In this document: piece after piece, positions 11,791 to 22,254 of the stretch | How positions within the stretch are numbered: position 1 is the stretch's first letter | How the letters are laid out: each line of letters starts with the position of its first letter | From: Jaltomata sinuosa | Taxonomy: Eukaryota; Streptophyta; Magnoliopsida; Solanales; Solanaceae | NCBI GenBank assembly: GCA_003996215.1 | Contig: QJPP01000028.1 | Coordinates: 1,364,001 to 1,428,000, forward strand | Length of the DNA: 64,000 nt | Reading direction: 5' to 3' | Program-made: the position numbers and the translations under genes | The notes under the pieces: model-generated | Told to the model about the DNA's origin: nothing | Databases searched by the model: none | What the model saw: the letters and a program-made list of their open reading frames with translations, nothing else

Positions 11791-14700
11791 GTTTGCTGTG
11801 GAATATCAGGTCATTGATCTCATTAGGTGAAATAGTGAACTATAAATTTGCACGAGATTATTGTAGTACTTGCGTACAGATATCTCCTTAGATGTTTCGT
11901 TGGAAAAATAACTTGATGCTGACTCATCATGAATTTCGAGCAATTCTATGGATTTTATGATATCAATTGCTCTTTTGGCTTGATTTTTGACATGCTGATT
12001 AATTAGTATTCCCATGAGTATTGTGCTGCTATATGCTATTGATTATGTCGTTTTGGAAATGTCTGTCATGTAGCATTTTTGAGTATTTGAGGTAGCACAG
12101 GGTTTTTATTTATCTTATTTTAATATATTATTCCATGAAGAGAGAATGCGTTTGTGTGAGATTCAAGCTTCCATACCTTTGGTAGGCTGAAATTCTTATG
12201 AGCAAAGACTTAGCTCTGCTCCTATGCACTCAAGGATTCGCAAATGAAAGTGAAAGAGTAAACGAAAAACTATGAGCACTCCTGCACTATATGGACAGCT
12301 TTTTGGCAGTAGGGTTGGGGTGGCTTGCTTGAGGCAGGTTAAAAAAAAGCAATTGATTACTCGGATTGGTTCTCGCATCTCTGTGCTTAAGGCAGCATTG
12401 GTTAGTTCTCTTTAGGCATAATGTGTTATGATATGAGTACTTAAAATAGAAGATTGGTTTCTTTTGGAAATTTTATGTGTTATTGAGCATGTTTAAGTAC
12501 TTCTGGTATAGTTACTACAAATTAAATGCACTGCCTCTACTGAAATCAGAACTTCTCTTCAGGAGCTTGTTATTCCATAATTAACATAGTGAAAATAGCT
12601 CATTCTCTATAAACATGTTTGTTGGGAATCTTGTCGGTTATATTTAAGCTGTAATGAACAAGGTTTTAAAGCTTCTTGAAGTTTTTAGTGATTTGTCTAA
12701 TAAAATCTCAACAGCCTTTACTGGTAAAATAAGTGCGTCAGTTTTCTAATAGGATAATGTTGTGTTTGGTCCAGCAACAACTCTACAGCTTTGTAACAAT
12801 TGAAATTGGCAATAGCTAGAAGTATTTGGTGAATATTGATAAGAAAGAGTTTCAGTTATTTGTAGCTATCATCTCAGTGGCTTCTCTCTCTTTTAAGGCC
12901 TTGGTTAGGTCGCCTGAATGGAAACTCAAAAACTTTTATAGATTCAATTGTTTACTATCAACATGGGCATGTAGTACCATGTCTGATTTTCGTATGGTTG
13001 CAAAGCACACAACTAGGTGTTACTTTTGAGTTCATTATCAGAAGGTCTGAACTTGCACCTTGTTAGAGTATAGCAACACTTTGGAGAATCCGAGCAACAT
13101 AGGTTAGAGTCATTGTATGTAGGAAATCTTCTTTGTTGCCTTCCTCTCCTGAATATTTGCCTTATTCGGGGATTAGTAATACATGCTTCAAGTTTTTGGT
13201 TTAGGAGAATGAGGTGAAACTTGAGTGCAGGTTCTATTTTGCAATATGGTCATGTTGATTCGTTTTGAGCTACTGTAACTTGTTATGACTTTGTTTGTGT
13301 TGCTTTATAATGTGAAAAATGCTCAAATCTTGAATTTGGTGACTTCTGATGAATGTCGGTTTGTATTCTCTGCTCTAAGTCTCTAGTTCTAATCTCTTCC
13401 AAATATGTAGGGCAGATTATTTTGTGAAACGTAAGGCATGCTTATAGCTGGTGTTGCCAATTCTAGTTCTTGTTGCTGTTGAACATCCAACTCCATTTGT
13501 TAGAATAGCTTCCATTGAGTCTCTACACTTACCCTTAACCTTTGTTTGTTTTTGGAAAATAGGATTTGGCTCTGGATTGCTCATTTTTGTTAATTCCAAG
13601 GTTTCTCTAAATTTGAAAGCAACCACTTAGTAAGTTTCCATATGAAGGCTCAGTCCAGTTAAGTCTATAGCGTGTAACGATTTCACATTATCCCCCTTTT
13701 ACCCAATTCACTGGATCTTTTGATTTCCCCCTTTTGTAGTATGCATCTGATACAGAGCAGCAAAGCAGCATAGATAAAAGTGGAATATACTTCATGGACA
13801 TATTAACGTCGAGACTAGTACCAATTGTTGGTCAATTAGACTCTAAAACAAGAGCAATTGACTAACATCTTAGACTGGAGGACTAAATAGTTGCTGCTTA
13901 TTCCTTAAGCAACGATTTCCCTTTCTTAGGCACTATTCGTGTGTGTATATATATGTGTGTGTGCGTGTGTATATAAATATATATATGTTTACTTTCAACT
14001 GTATCATTTTCATATTCTGTGTATATCTTGGATCGTATCATCACACTCAATCACGGCTGTGGGACATCAGAGGCTGTTACCCTGTGGCCAACTCGAAGGG
14101 GTTGAAGTTCGCGCACACACACACTTCCATTCTCGAGTAAAAGTAGTAAATGACTTTTCTTTTCATTTCCAGTTTTGAGCACACATTGGCATGTTACAAG
14201 AGCAACTATACTGGTGGTGATACATGAACTATGCTGTACAAGTTACAACATGAGAGGTGAGGGGAAGGGGGATGAGGGAATAATGGAAGCTGGCAAATAT
14301 TGGCTTTATTTTCCTTTAAATGGATGAATAACAAGTGTAGCTATTCATCTGTCGAATTCTTGGTGAACAAAGTTATGTAGAGTTAATCGAATTGGACATG
14401 ATATTACAGTTATAAAATAGTAAAGAAAAAGTGTAGCTACTCAAATTGAAGATATATTTCCTAAAATGAAAGCTTACAACAACGAAATCAGGTGTACTCA
14501 AAATAAATTTCATGTCTGTGAAGATTGATCTATTACATTGCATCTTTAAAATGTAAAGAAGAAGTACCAATTAGCTATCACTGAATTTTCAAATTGGTGC
14601 ATTTTTCTTTCCACAATTATTCTTTAAAACTATATTATGATCTCCTTTTCTGTTTCTTGGGGGTGAGGGGAGATGGGTTATTATGTATAAAATCACACGA

Positions 14701-14900
14701 CTTGTTCTTTAAGGGGGTTGGTCTTTTATTTTGTCTCTTTAGCAATCGAACTTATACTTAGTGAGACATAAGTTCTTTTAAGGCAAAAAGTCATGTGTGA
14801 CACAACTTGTGAGATATAATATAAACTACGAGCAACAAAAATTAAAGATCCCCACAAAATAAGGGTCAAAGTGCAAATGACCCGATTCAATTGTTGGTTT
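11791..14900. other. 3.1-kb stretch without a recognisable gene
   Basis: The sequence is less AT-rich and less repeat-like than other intergenic parts here. I find no family-matching exon on either strand and no clear transposon ends. A short purine/pyrimidine microsatellite ((GT/TA)n, about 13939-13986) is present. Open frames are short and lack family resemblance. It could hold 3' UTR or a non-coding transcript of the second sHSP gene; I cannot show this. Confidence 0.4.
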
Positions 14901-14909
14901 GGTTGACTA

Positions 14910-15037
14910 TGGGCCTATATGTCTCAACCCACTTAACTCAAAATGGGCCTATAGTGGTCCAAATTAGGCCCAAGGGCAAAGCAGGAAACATTCAATCAAA
15001 TGGGAAGTACCATTTCCAAAACCCTCTGTAAAACCCT
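14910..15037 (+). promoter_or_regulatory. site II and telo-box promoter of third sHSP gene
   Basis: Three site II-like motifs (TGGGCC at 14910-14915 and 14944-14949; GGCCCA at 14967-14972) are followed by two telo boxes (AAACCCT at 15019-15025 and 15031-15037), ending 52 bp before the ATG. This TCP-site/telo-box pairing is well known in promoters of plant ribosomal and mitochondrial housekeeping genes. No heat-shock element is visible, which suggests growth-linked rather than heat-linked expression. Confidence 0.65.
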
Positions 15038-15088
15038 TAATCGAGAAAAGCACAGAGCTAACACATTCGTTTCACCGATCGGAAAAAA

Positions 15089-16722
15089 ATGTCAATGGCT
15101 TTAAGTCTCAGAAAAGCAGCCGGAGCTTCAATACTGTACAAATTACTCAGCCCCAAATCCCATTTTACTACCGTCGCACCTTCAATCACACGCTTTTTTT
15201 CCTCCACTACAACCTCAGATTCAAGTTCCTTGAGCAACGAGCAGAGGAACTCTACTGAGCCAAGTAATTGATTCATCTGTTTAGCTCTTTTTTCTTATTT
15301 ACACTTCATATTATGTGATATTTGTGCATTTACATTAGGTAGAATGTACTCCCTCAGTCTCAATTTATGTGTCACAGTTTAAATTTCGAGAGGCAAACAA
15401 TATAACCATGACGGTAAAATTGGTCATGAGATCTTTTAAGTTTTTCGAAATAAAAGTTACATCCTTGAAAACAACCTAAGAACTACTATAAGTCACAATA
15501 ATTGATAATTCAAGATACTTAAAAGAGAGATGAAAAAAAAGTGCGGTCAAAGAAAGACTTTTTGAATCTCGAACGCCGAAAAATACCACATAAATTGGGA
15601 CGGAGGGAGTATATTTTATGTCGAGTCAATTATCCACACATTTACATATGTCACTCAATTAATAGTTATTATCTCAGAAAGTCATTTGTTGAAGAAAATT
15701 GAAATCAAGAAAAACAGGTGACTTTCTAAGATAATAACTATTGCTGGTTGAGTGACCATATGAGAAATCAGCTCCATTTACATTGTGTTCAGAGTCTTTT
15801 TAGTTTAGTTAGAGATTCGATTGAAGTATAGAAATTGGTGTGAGATTTAGGGAATACTGCTAATTTATCCTAAGAGAAATTGAGTAGTGGTATGGAACAA
15901 ACCAAAAATGGAACTATAAGTTTCATTCCATTTGCCTAAACTTGTTCAAACTTTGGTGAGTAGAGTCACTTGGTACCTATGCATCTCTGCTAGTGGGAGC
16001 TAGCATGTATCTGGTGGAATAGTCAAGGGAATAGTCAAGGTGTCCGCTAGCTGGCAAAACACCACCATTATTAAAAAAATTCTATAGATGATTTATATGG
16101 ACAGAGAATCCAAAGGTGTAGCGTAATGTTTAATGAAGTGAATACAAAATCACATAATTGATTTCTTCTCATTTGCCTAAGTCTTGGCGAGCAGAGTTAC
16201 TTGATATATTTATGCTGGGGAGGTAACATTATCTGGTGCTTAAGTTGAGGTGTACGGAATCTGAACCAGACACCCACGTTAGCCAGTCCGAACTAGTTTG
16301 AGATTGAGCCGTAATAGTTGTTTTTATTTACTACCATTTAAATGTCGAAGTTCTGTTTTTCAATCTCCTTTTGTTTATTTGCAGTTCTGGTGACGGGTTC
16401 TCCACAAGAATTCAAGATGGAGAACCCATTTCAATCAGCAGGACCAAAGGAAGTGCTAGAAGTGGATACAGTGAAGGATGGTATACTTGTGAGAGTGGCA
16501 ATGCCTGGTGTTAGTGAAGATGGGATTAAGGTATGGTTAGAGAACAACACGGTTTACTTCACCGGCAAAGGAGAAATTGAAGTGGAATCTGAGGAATCAG
16601 GGAGGAAATATGGTGGGAGTCTTGAGTTCAGCACTGATTGCTGTAAAGCTGACAAGGTTGAGGCACAAATGAAAAATGGTATTCTTAGAATGGTAATTAA
16701 AGGTGAGATGGGACAAGATTGA
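15089..16722 (+). CDS. mitochondrial-type small heat-shock protein, divergent paralogue 3 with short C-terminus
   Basis: Two exons, 15089-15263 and 16385-16722, join in phase 1 to give 170 aa. Exon 1 encodes a mitochondrial transit peptide (MSMALSLRKAAGASILYKLL, then a TRFFSS cleavage-like site). Exon 2 contains the alpha-crystallin domain: MENPFQSAGP, then VRVAMPGVSEDGIKV, then NGILRMVIKGEMGQD and stop. Unlike its neighbours it has no C-terminal extension after the last beta-strand, so the I/V-x-I/V tail used in sHSP oligomer assembly is absent. A MITE begins about 5 bp after the stop codon. The 1121-bp intron holds a Stowaway MITE and two SINE fragments. The acceptor tttgcag at 16384 is strong and keeps frame. 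Function is probably specialised or reduced. Confidence 0.85.
15347..15611. mobile_element. Stowaway-like MITE in sHSP paralogue 3 intron
   Basis: The left end tactccctcagtctcaattt and the right end aaattgggacggagggagta form near-perfect inverted repeats of about 25 bp flanked by TA, as in Tc1/mariner-derived Stowaway MITEs. It is 265 bp with no coding sequence. Confidence 0.9.
15918..16325 (+). mobile_element. two adjacent SINE fragments (Solanaceae type)
   Basis: The motif 'gcctaa..cttg..gag(t/c)agagt(c/t)acttg' followed by '(c/t)tggtg...gtcaaggtgtccg' occurs twice, at about 15918-16065 and 16140-16290. Both copies carry the '...gaggtg..c.agctggcccggacacc'-type segment typical of a common Solanaceae SINE. 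The second runs into 'gagattgagccgtaatagtt', which resembles the 3' tail of plant SINE/LINE elements. Related copies lie near 25665-25740 (-) and 27165-27262. Confidence 0.6.
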
Positions 16723-16726
16723 CCGT

Positions 16727-17069
16727 CTTGGGGTTTGTTTGGTACGAAGGAAAATGTTGTCCCGGCAAATAAGTGGTGTTCTTACTTATTTTCTTCTGTT
16801 CGGTATGCAAGCAGAAAATATATAGTTTCAAAAGTATGTGTGTAAAACACTACGGTAGTTGGAGGTGGGTAGAGGTGTGGGGGCGATGAGGACAGGGGTG
16901 GAGTGTGTTGAAGGGTGAGGAAGAGACGATCTATGTGGGATGACACTTGTGAAACTTGTTCACTACTTCTACCGAGGAAGTCATTTTCCCAAGCGAATAT
17001 GTTTTTTTAATAATTTTAACCAACCAAAAATGAGAAGATTGTTTTCCTCCATACCAAATAACACCCTTG
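16727..17069. mobile_element. MITE abutting the sHSP paralogue 3 stop codon
   Basis: The terminal text ttggggtttgtttggtacga at the left and ccataccaaataacaccctt at the right are inverted repeats. The same family (ends gggtgtgtttggg.acgaagg / accaaacacaccct) occurs at 19507-20094. Its left end starts about 5 bp after the sHSP stop, so it supplies the 3' UTR and polyadenylation zone. Confidence 0.75.
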
Positions 17070-17500
17070 ATGTTCTCTTTTATCGAACCAACTAGAGATG
17101 GAATTCCAGAACCTAAACAACTCAGTTGAGAGCTCATCTTGTTGATATATCCTTTTAAGACTTTTTATGAAAACTTTGTAGTATTTGGAGAAATATTTGA
17201 TTTAAGGTCTAGTATATCATATGATAGCATGTTACAATATGAAGATATGAGTTCATAGCTAAGATTGCTTCACTGCTTTGATGATTGTCTTAGAACATTG
17301 AAAAATGTTGATCTAGTTTACTGTTGAACTGATTACAAAAGGAGAAAATCATAGTATTCCAATGGAAGCACAAGATTACCAACAAATAAACACTTGAAAG
17401 AATATGTATTATGACTCCTTGTTAGCATGATAAATTCATACTTTCTCAACCCCATGAATGAAAGATCATCAAGACGAATCAAACTCTTTGTTTCATTCTA

Positions 17501-19237
17501 TTAATCAACCATTTTCTTGGTCGTGGTCCATCGGAAGTTCAGTAAGCTAAAGAAGAACGCGAAAATCCGGCTATGGTGTTCGTGGATCTTGTGGCTCTTT
17601 ACTGCACCATCTTTTTCCTGGTGATGATCTCTAACATCTCCTCTAACAATCACTTGCTTTTTCCCAACATCTATTGTATATTCCCTAAACCCTGCCAATA
17701 TTAGTTACAATAGTTTAAATTTCAAAATTTTATGACTATGAGCATGTGTGTTTGTAAAAGAACGTGCCACAATGGGTCGAATTATAGTAGTGTAAAAATG
17801 TCTATACTACAAGTGCATAAAAGTTAGATAAGAGTAAAGGAGGGGAAAGTAAAAAATGACCATGGGGAGTGGAATATTCCGCCCAAGTGAAATAGCCAAC
17901 ATGGAACAATAACATACCCAATGTAATCCTAAAAGTGGTGTTCAGAGAGGGTAGAATGTAGGCAAATCTTACCTCTACCTCGTAGAGATAGAGAGGCTAT
18001 TTCCGAAAGACCCTCAATTTAAAAAAAAACTGTCAAGTGAAAATAGCCAAATTTAACTTAAAATTCCAGCATCCAAGGGTGTTCTAATGGTCAATGAAAT
18101 GAGTTGAAAATCATAAAATTTCATGTCAAATTCCAACGGAAACTAAAATACTGTGATTTGTTTTCCATTTGTCAATATATGTACTGGTGGGAGCAGGGGC
18201 GGAGCTACATAGTAGCAAGGGTGTGCAGTCGAACACCCTTTACCGAAAAATTATACCGCGTATATAAGTAAAAAGCTAATTTATATGGCTAAATATTACG
18301 TTTTGAACACCCTTGATACATTTGAGGGGTGTAGCCCAATGGTCTTAGGCGTCTAGAAGAAGACAAGGTGACACAGCAGCGCAGGTTCGAAACTTGATGG
18401 CTGCTGTCATTTATTCTTTTAATTATTCTTTTATACATTGAACACCGTGTTCAATTTTCGTTGAGGCAAAAAAAAAATACTAGCACCTCATGTTCAATTT
18501 GTGAACTTCCCTAAATTTAACCTCATGTTCAATTTGTGAACTTCCCTAAATTTATTTTTATATATATTAACATAAACCATAACAAGCTGGCTTCAGACAC
18601 CATGATTATTAAAATGAAATAAAGATGGGGAAATTCACAAATTGAGCATAATTATCTCCACCCATGGTTTATGTTTAAAACCATATAATAAGCCTAAGTT
18701 TTTCTGACCTGTTATCCTTGAAATGATTTGAGATATTCTATGCCTGCAATGTGTGCATCCCAAATCTGCATTCACCACCACCACCTGAAACTAATACCAC
18801 CCATCGTTTGGCGATGAATTTTTTTTTACTTTCTTCTGGAGTTCAACATGTTTGATCATAAAATTTAAAAAATTGTGTTTTTATCTTTTTTAAGAATTTT
18901 CAAAAAATTCAATAACAACAAAAAAGTTATTTTCACTTTTTTACTTCAAATTTTCCACAAAAATTCAAAAACAGCTCTAGTTTATTTCATAGCCAATCAC
19001 AATTTCAATTTTCAAATATCATTTATCACTTTGAAAGCAAAAAATTACTTTTTTCTATTTTCACAATGAAACATGGTCAAACGCGTACTAAACAATTCCA
19101 AACATGATTTTTTTTTTCCTTGCTAAAACACAAATTAAGATGATGAAAGAAAAAACTCATAATTAAGAACTTACAGAAGGAAGCTTAAGATTAGCAACAC
19201 TTAACAAAGTTTGCTTTTGACATTTTGATTTCTCCAT
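17501..19237 (-). CDS. heavy-metal-associated (HMA) domain protein, small
   Basis: Three exons on the minus strand, 19237-19175, 18784-18709 and 17691-17501, join in matching phases (0, then 1) to give 109 aa. The protein starts MEKSKCQKQTLLSVANLKLP. The HMA fold follows: beta-strand VVVVNADLG, metal-binding loop GCTHCRHR (CxxC), helix ISQIISRITG, then YTIDVGKKQVIVRGDV. The CxxC cysteines are the expected copper/zinc ligands. The C-terminus (RWTTTKKMVD) has no CaaX box, so it is not one of the isoprenylated HIPPs. All splice sites are canonical. Intron 1 contains a hAT-like MITE; intron 2 contains a LINE/SINE tail and another transposon. Role in metal handling is family inference only. It lies convergent with the sHSP cluster. 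Confidence 0.8.
17905..18030 (-). mobile_element. RTE-LINE/SINE 3'-end fragment in HMA intron 2
   Basis: Read on the minus strand, the text is a run of 'gaggtagaggtaagatttgc.tacattctaccct' leading to 'gggtatgttattgtt', the widely shared 3' end of Solanaceae RTE LINEs and their SINEs. The same ending occurs in the LINE at 21436-21894. Confidence 0.65.
18194..18470. mobile_element. non-autonomous transposon remnant ('ggggcggagct...' type)
   Basis: It begins aggggcggagctacat, contains the repeated phrase 'gaacaccctt' and ends near 'tgttcaattttcgttgaggc', where a typical copy would end with the complement of its start. This is a frequent Solanaceae repeat. Just beyond, a 33-bp segment (acctcatgttcaatttgtga...) is duplicated in tandem. 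Confidence 0.5.
18801..19090. mobile_element. hAT-like MITE in HMA intron 1
   Basis: The left end cgtttggcgatgaatttt and the right end aacatggtcaaacgcg are imperfect inverted repeats. The interior is A/T-rich with ttttcactttt/aaaaagtgaaa-like runs, as in the element at 7077-7268. Confidence 0.6.
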
Positions 19238-19506
19238 GCTATTGCTCCTGAGATTTTCCTTTGATGGTTATAGTAATGAATAATGATGATTAAGAGGAAG
19301 AGAGTTGTTGGTTCTAATTGGCTAATTGTATTGTATTCTACAGCCTGGTCAACATATATATTAATACAATCCCTACTAATACTTAATCCTAACTAATTAG
19401 TCACTTTTCAACATTTACTCTAATACATCCAAAATATGGGAACAAACTAGAATATTAATTTATTACTTATTATAATCCCACCTTTATGTGCCAGATTACA
19501 GAGATT

Positions 19507-20094
19507 AAGGGTGTGTTTGGGACGAAGGACAAATGTTTTTCACTGAAATAAGTGGTTTTCTTAGGTGTTTGATAATTAAACAGAAAGTATTATCCTAAAA
19601 TATATTCCCTTTGTCCCATATTAGTTGGTCACCTTACTAAAAATAGTTGTCTCATATTAGTTGATCACCTTACTAAATTAAGAGAGAATTAATTATTTTT
19701 TCCCCATATTACCCTTGCAATTAATTCTTTTTTGAAAGTGTTCACACTTGTTTGTAAAGTTCCAAAAAAATTTCTTTAGGAGTGAATTAGTAAAATACTT
19801 TTTTATTTATAATTTCTTAAGATGCGTGTAAAAGGGAAAGTGATTAATTAATGTTATACGGAGGGATGTATAATCCAAGTAAACACTATAGAGGGTGGGG
19901 ATGAGATGTTAGGAGTGCGGAGGAGACAATCAACATGAAATTGCGACTTATGAAATTTTTCTTCCTTACTCCCATCAAGAAAATCATTTTCTTGATTTTA
20001 GAGAAACTTATTTTCTAAATATTGACTTATCAAACATAAAAAAATAGAAAAATATTTTTTTAAAAGATATTTTCTTTGGTACCAAACACACCCT
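19507..20094. mobile_element. MITE carrying a nested Stowaway-like MITE
   Basis: The ends agggtgtgtttgggacgaag and ttggtaccaaacacaccct are inverted repeats of the family also seen at 16727-17069. Inside it, 19603-19870 starts tattccctttgtcccatatt and ends tacggagggatgta, a Stowaway-like element inserted into the first. Confidence 0.75.
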
Positions 20095-20245
20095 AAGATA
20101 AATGCATTCAAAACTAGCAGACTGAGGAGGAGTCATGAGGAATAGTTGGGTAAGAGTTTGGCATGTTATGACCATCTATAACGAACTTATACTTTTTTTT
20201 ACCTGAAGGTGGCTTTCATGTTCACATCACATACTTGTATTTAAA

Positions 20246-20762
20246 TACGTTATCCTAATTTATGCGGCACATTTTTCTTTTTTGTCTGTCTCAAAAAATA
20301 TGTCACTTTTTTATAATTAAAATAATTTAATTTTAAAATTTTCTTTTATTCCTAATGAAATAATTTATAGTCACAAAAATGTCTAAGATTTGTTATAGGC
20401 CGCCACAAATTTCAAAAAAAAAAAACTTTTTTTAAAACTCTGTGTCAAGTCAAATAGTGTCACAAAAATTGAGAAAGAAGGAGTACCAATAATATTACTC
20501 CCTCCGTTCCTTTTTAGTTGTCATGTTTCATTTTTCGAGAGTCAATTTGACTAATTTTTAAAACTAATTAAATTAGATTAGTTCGATATTTTAAACTTAA
20601 AATTTAGATATTCAAAAACTATACGAGAAGTACTACAGATAACAATTTTTCTCATATCAATATAATGAAAAAAATTACATTATAAAATATTGATCAAAGT
20701 TTATATCGTTTGACTCTTAAACAGGAAAGTACGATACCTAAAAAGTAACGGAGGGAGCAGTA
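20246..20762. mobile_element. two side-by-side Stowaway-like MITEs
   Basis: The second copy (20496-20762) has clear ends tactccctccgttccttttt and aaaaagtaacggagggagca, flanked by TA. The first (about 20246-20485) is a degraded relative: atcctaatttatgcggcac at the left and gagaaagaaggagta at the right. Both are non-coding. Confidence 0.75.
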
Positions 20763-21349
20763 AGGTGCTCATATTTAGACCATGACCAGAAGAATCAATG
20801 AGGTTTGCCAAAGAGATTAGTTTATTTTATCTGTATGGGAAGTAGCATAATTTATTTAATTAGCCTGTGAAGCAGGTTAACAGCTACTAATAAGAGATGA
20901 TGGAGTATACTGTATAATTTATTATAAGAAATGGACACCTAATTATACTTGGAATATTTAAAAATGCCGCCAACTAACCATATGAGTAATAATTAGGAGC
21001 AGGTCACTCAGTTGACCCCTACTAGGCTACTACCCCTAGGTCCAATACTTAGATGGTTAGTCCATATGTATTTTTTTAATTTGATAACTAGGATGTTTGA
21101 GTTAGTTTACGCACACCCGATAAGACTTGGACATATAAGAAGAAATCACTTGATAGCATTTTCGCTAGTAATTTGAACTTGAAAGCTCATGATTCTTAAC
21201 TAACTCACACCCGGTAAGACGTAGAGATATGAGAAGAAATCACTTTATATACCACTTTCGCTGGTAATTTGAACTTGAAACCTCATGATCTTAAGTTATT
21301 TTATTGACCGCTAGGTCACATCATTGAGTGCCGCTAGCTCATATGTATA

Positions 21350-21960
21350 CTCCTAAGAGAAACTACAGCAGCATAAGCAGACATCTCTATTTCTACTTCT
21401 GCAAAGAACCTTCAGAGATCTATATAAGATTTGTACAATAACAATATACCTAGTGTAGTCGCACAAAGTGGGGTATGGAAAAATTAGATTGTATGTAGAT
21501 CTTAACCTTACCCAGAGGTAAAGAGGCTTTTTTCGATACTCTCGGCTCATGGAAAAACGGACCAAGAAAAAAAATGAAAGTAAAAACATAACAAGGCATT
21601 CTAAACGGTGACTACAACAAAATAATATGACAATCGAAGTACAAGAAATAACAGATAGTAACAGAAATCAAAGGACAAAAAACTACATGAGCAATACTAA
21701 GAATACTACAATCCAAAGTCAACCTTTCACACCTCCGTATTGGGGCATCCGTGCCTCTCCTCTTCACCTGCTCGAACCATCTGAGCCTCACTTCGCGCAT
21801 TTTGTCCTCCATCACTCCCACCTTGTCCTGGATATTCTCATTTCTAATTTTCTCTCTCCTAGTATGCTCACACATCGAATGAACGCAGCAAAACAAGATT
21901 TGTAAATGAAGAAATTTGAAGATAGACAAGCTTGACAACTACAGCTAAATATCTGTTAAA
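21350..21960 (-). pseudogene. 5'-end relic of an NLR gene, split by a LINE
   Basis: Minus-strand bases 21425-21353 read as 5' UTR plus ATG and the first ten codons (MSAYAAVVSL) of a gene almost identical to the start of the NLR at 25040 (MTAYAAVTSL). The frame then ends within a few codons and no NB-ARC or LRR body follows. The homologous upstream leader continues at 21905-21960 (tgaagaaatttg...), beyond a LINE insertion. It is therefore the start of a former tandem paralogue whose body was lost. Confidence 0.75.
21436..21894 (-). mobile_element. 5'-truncated RTE-type LINE with 10-bp target-site duplication
   Basis: Minus-strand codons around 21880-21720 encode the C-terminal end of a LINE reverse-transcriptase protein (MREVRLRWFEQVKRR, then DAPIRRCERLTL). 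A 3' UTR with the common Solanaceae tail (ggggtatggaaaa..., ending tattgttattgta) follows. The element is bracketed by aagatttgta at 21426-21435 and 21895-21904, a perfect 10-bp target-site duplication. The insertion splits the NLR leader relic. Confidence 0.85.
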
Positions 21961-22254
21961 GACTTGCAATTTTAATGAAGCTTCACAAGCAAAAATTCAC
22001 TGTCCATTCCAAGTCTAAAGGGATATCAAACAAATACATGTGGATGTGAAAACAGGACATCAAAGCAGAATACTTACAAATAATGCCCTTTAAACAGTAT
22101 GTGCAAAAATCTTCAAATTTCAATATAAAATCTTAGACCAAGCCTTTTTTGTTATCTGGAAAATCAACTGCTTTTACTAGAAAGAAGAACAGAAGAACAA
22201 ATTCCTCCATGGGAGACAACACTTAGTATCTTCCTCTGAATCTTCGTCAACCTT

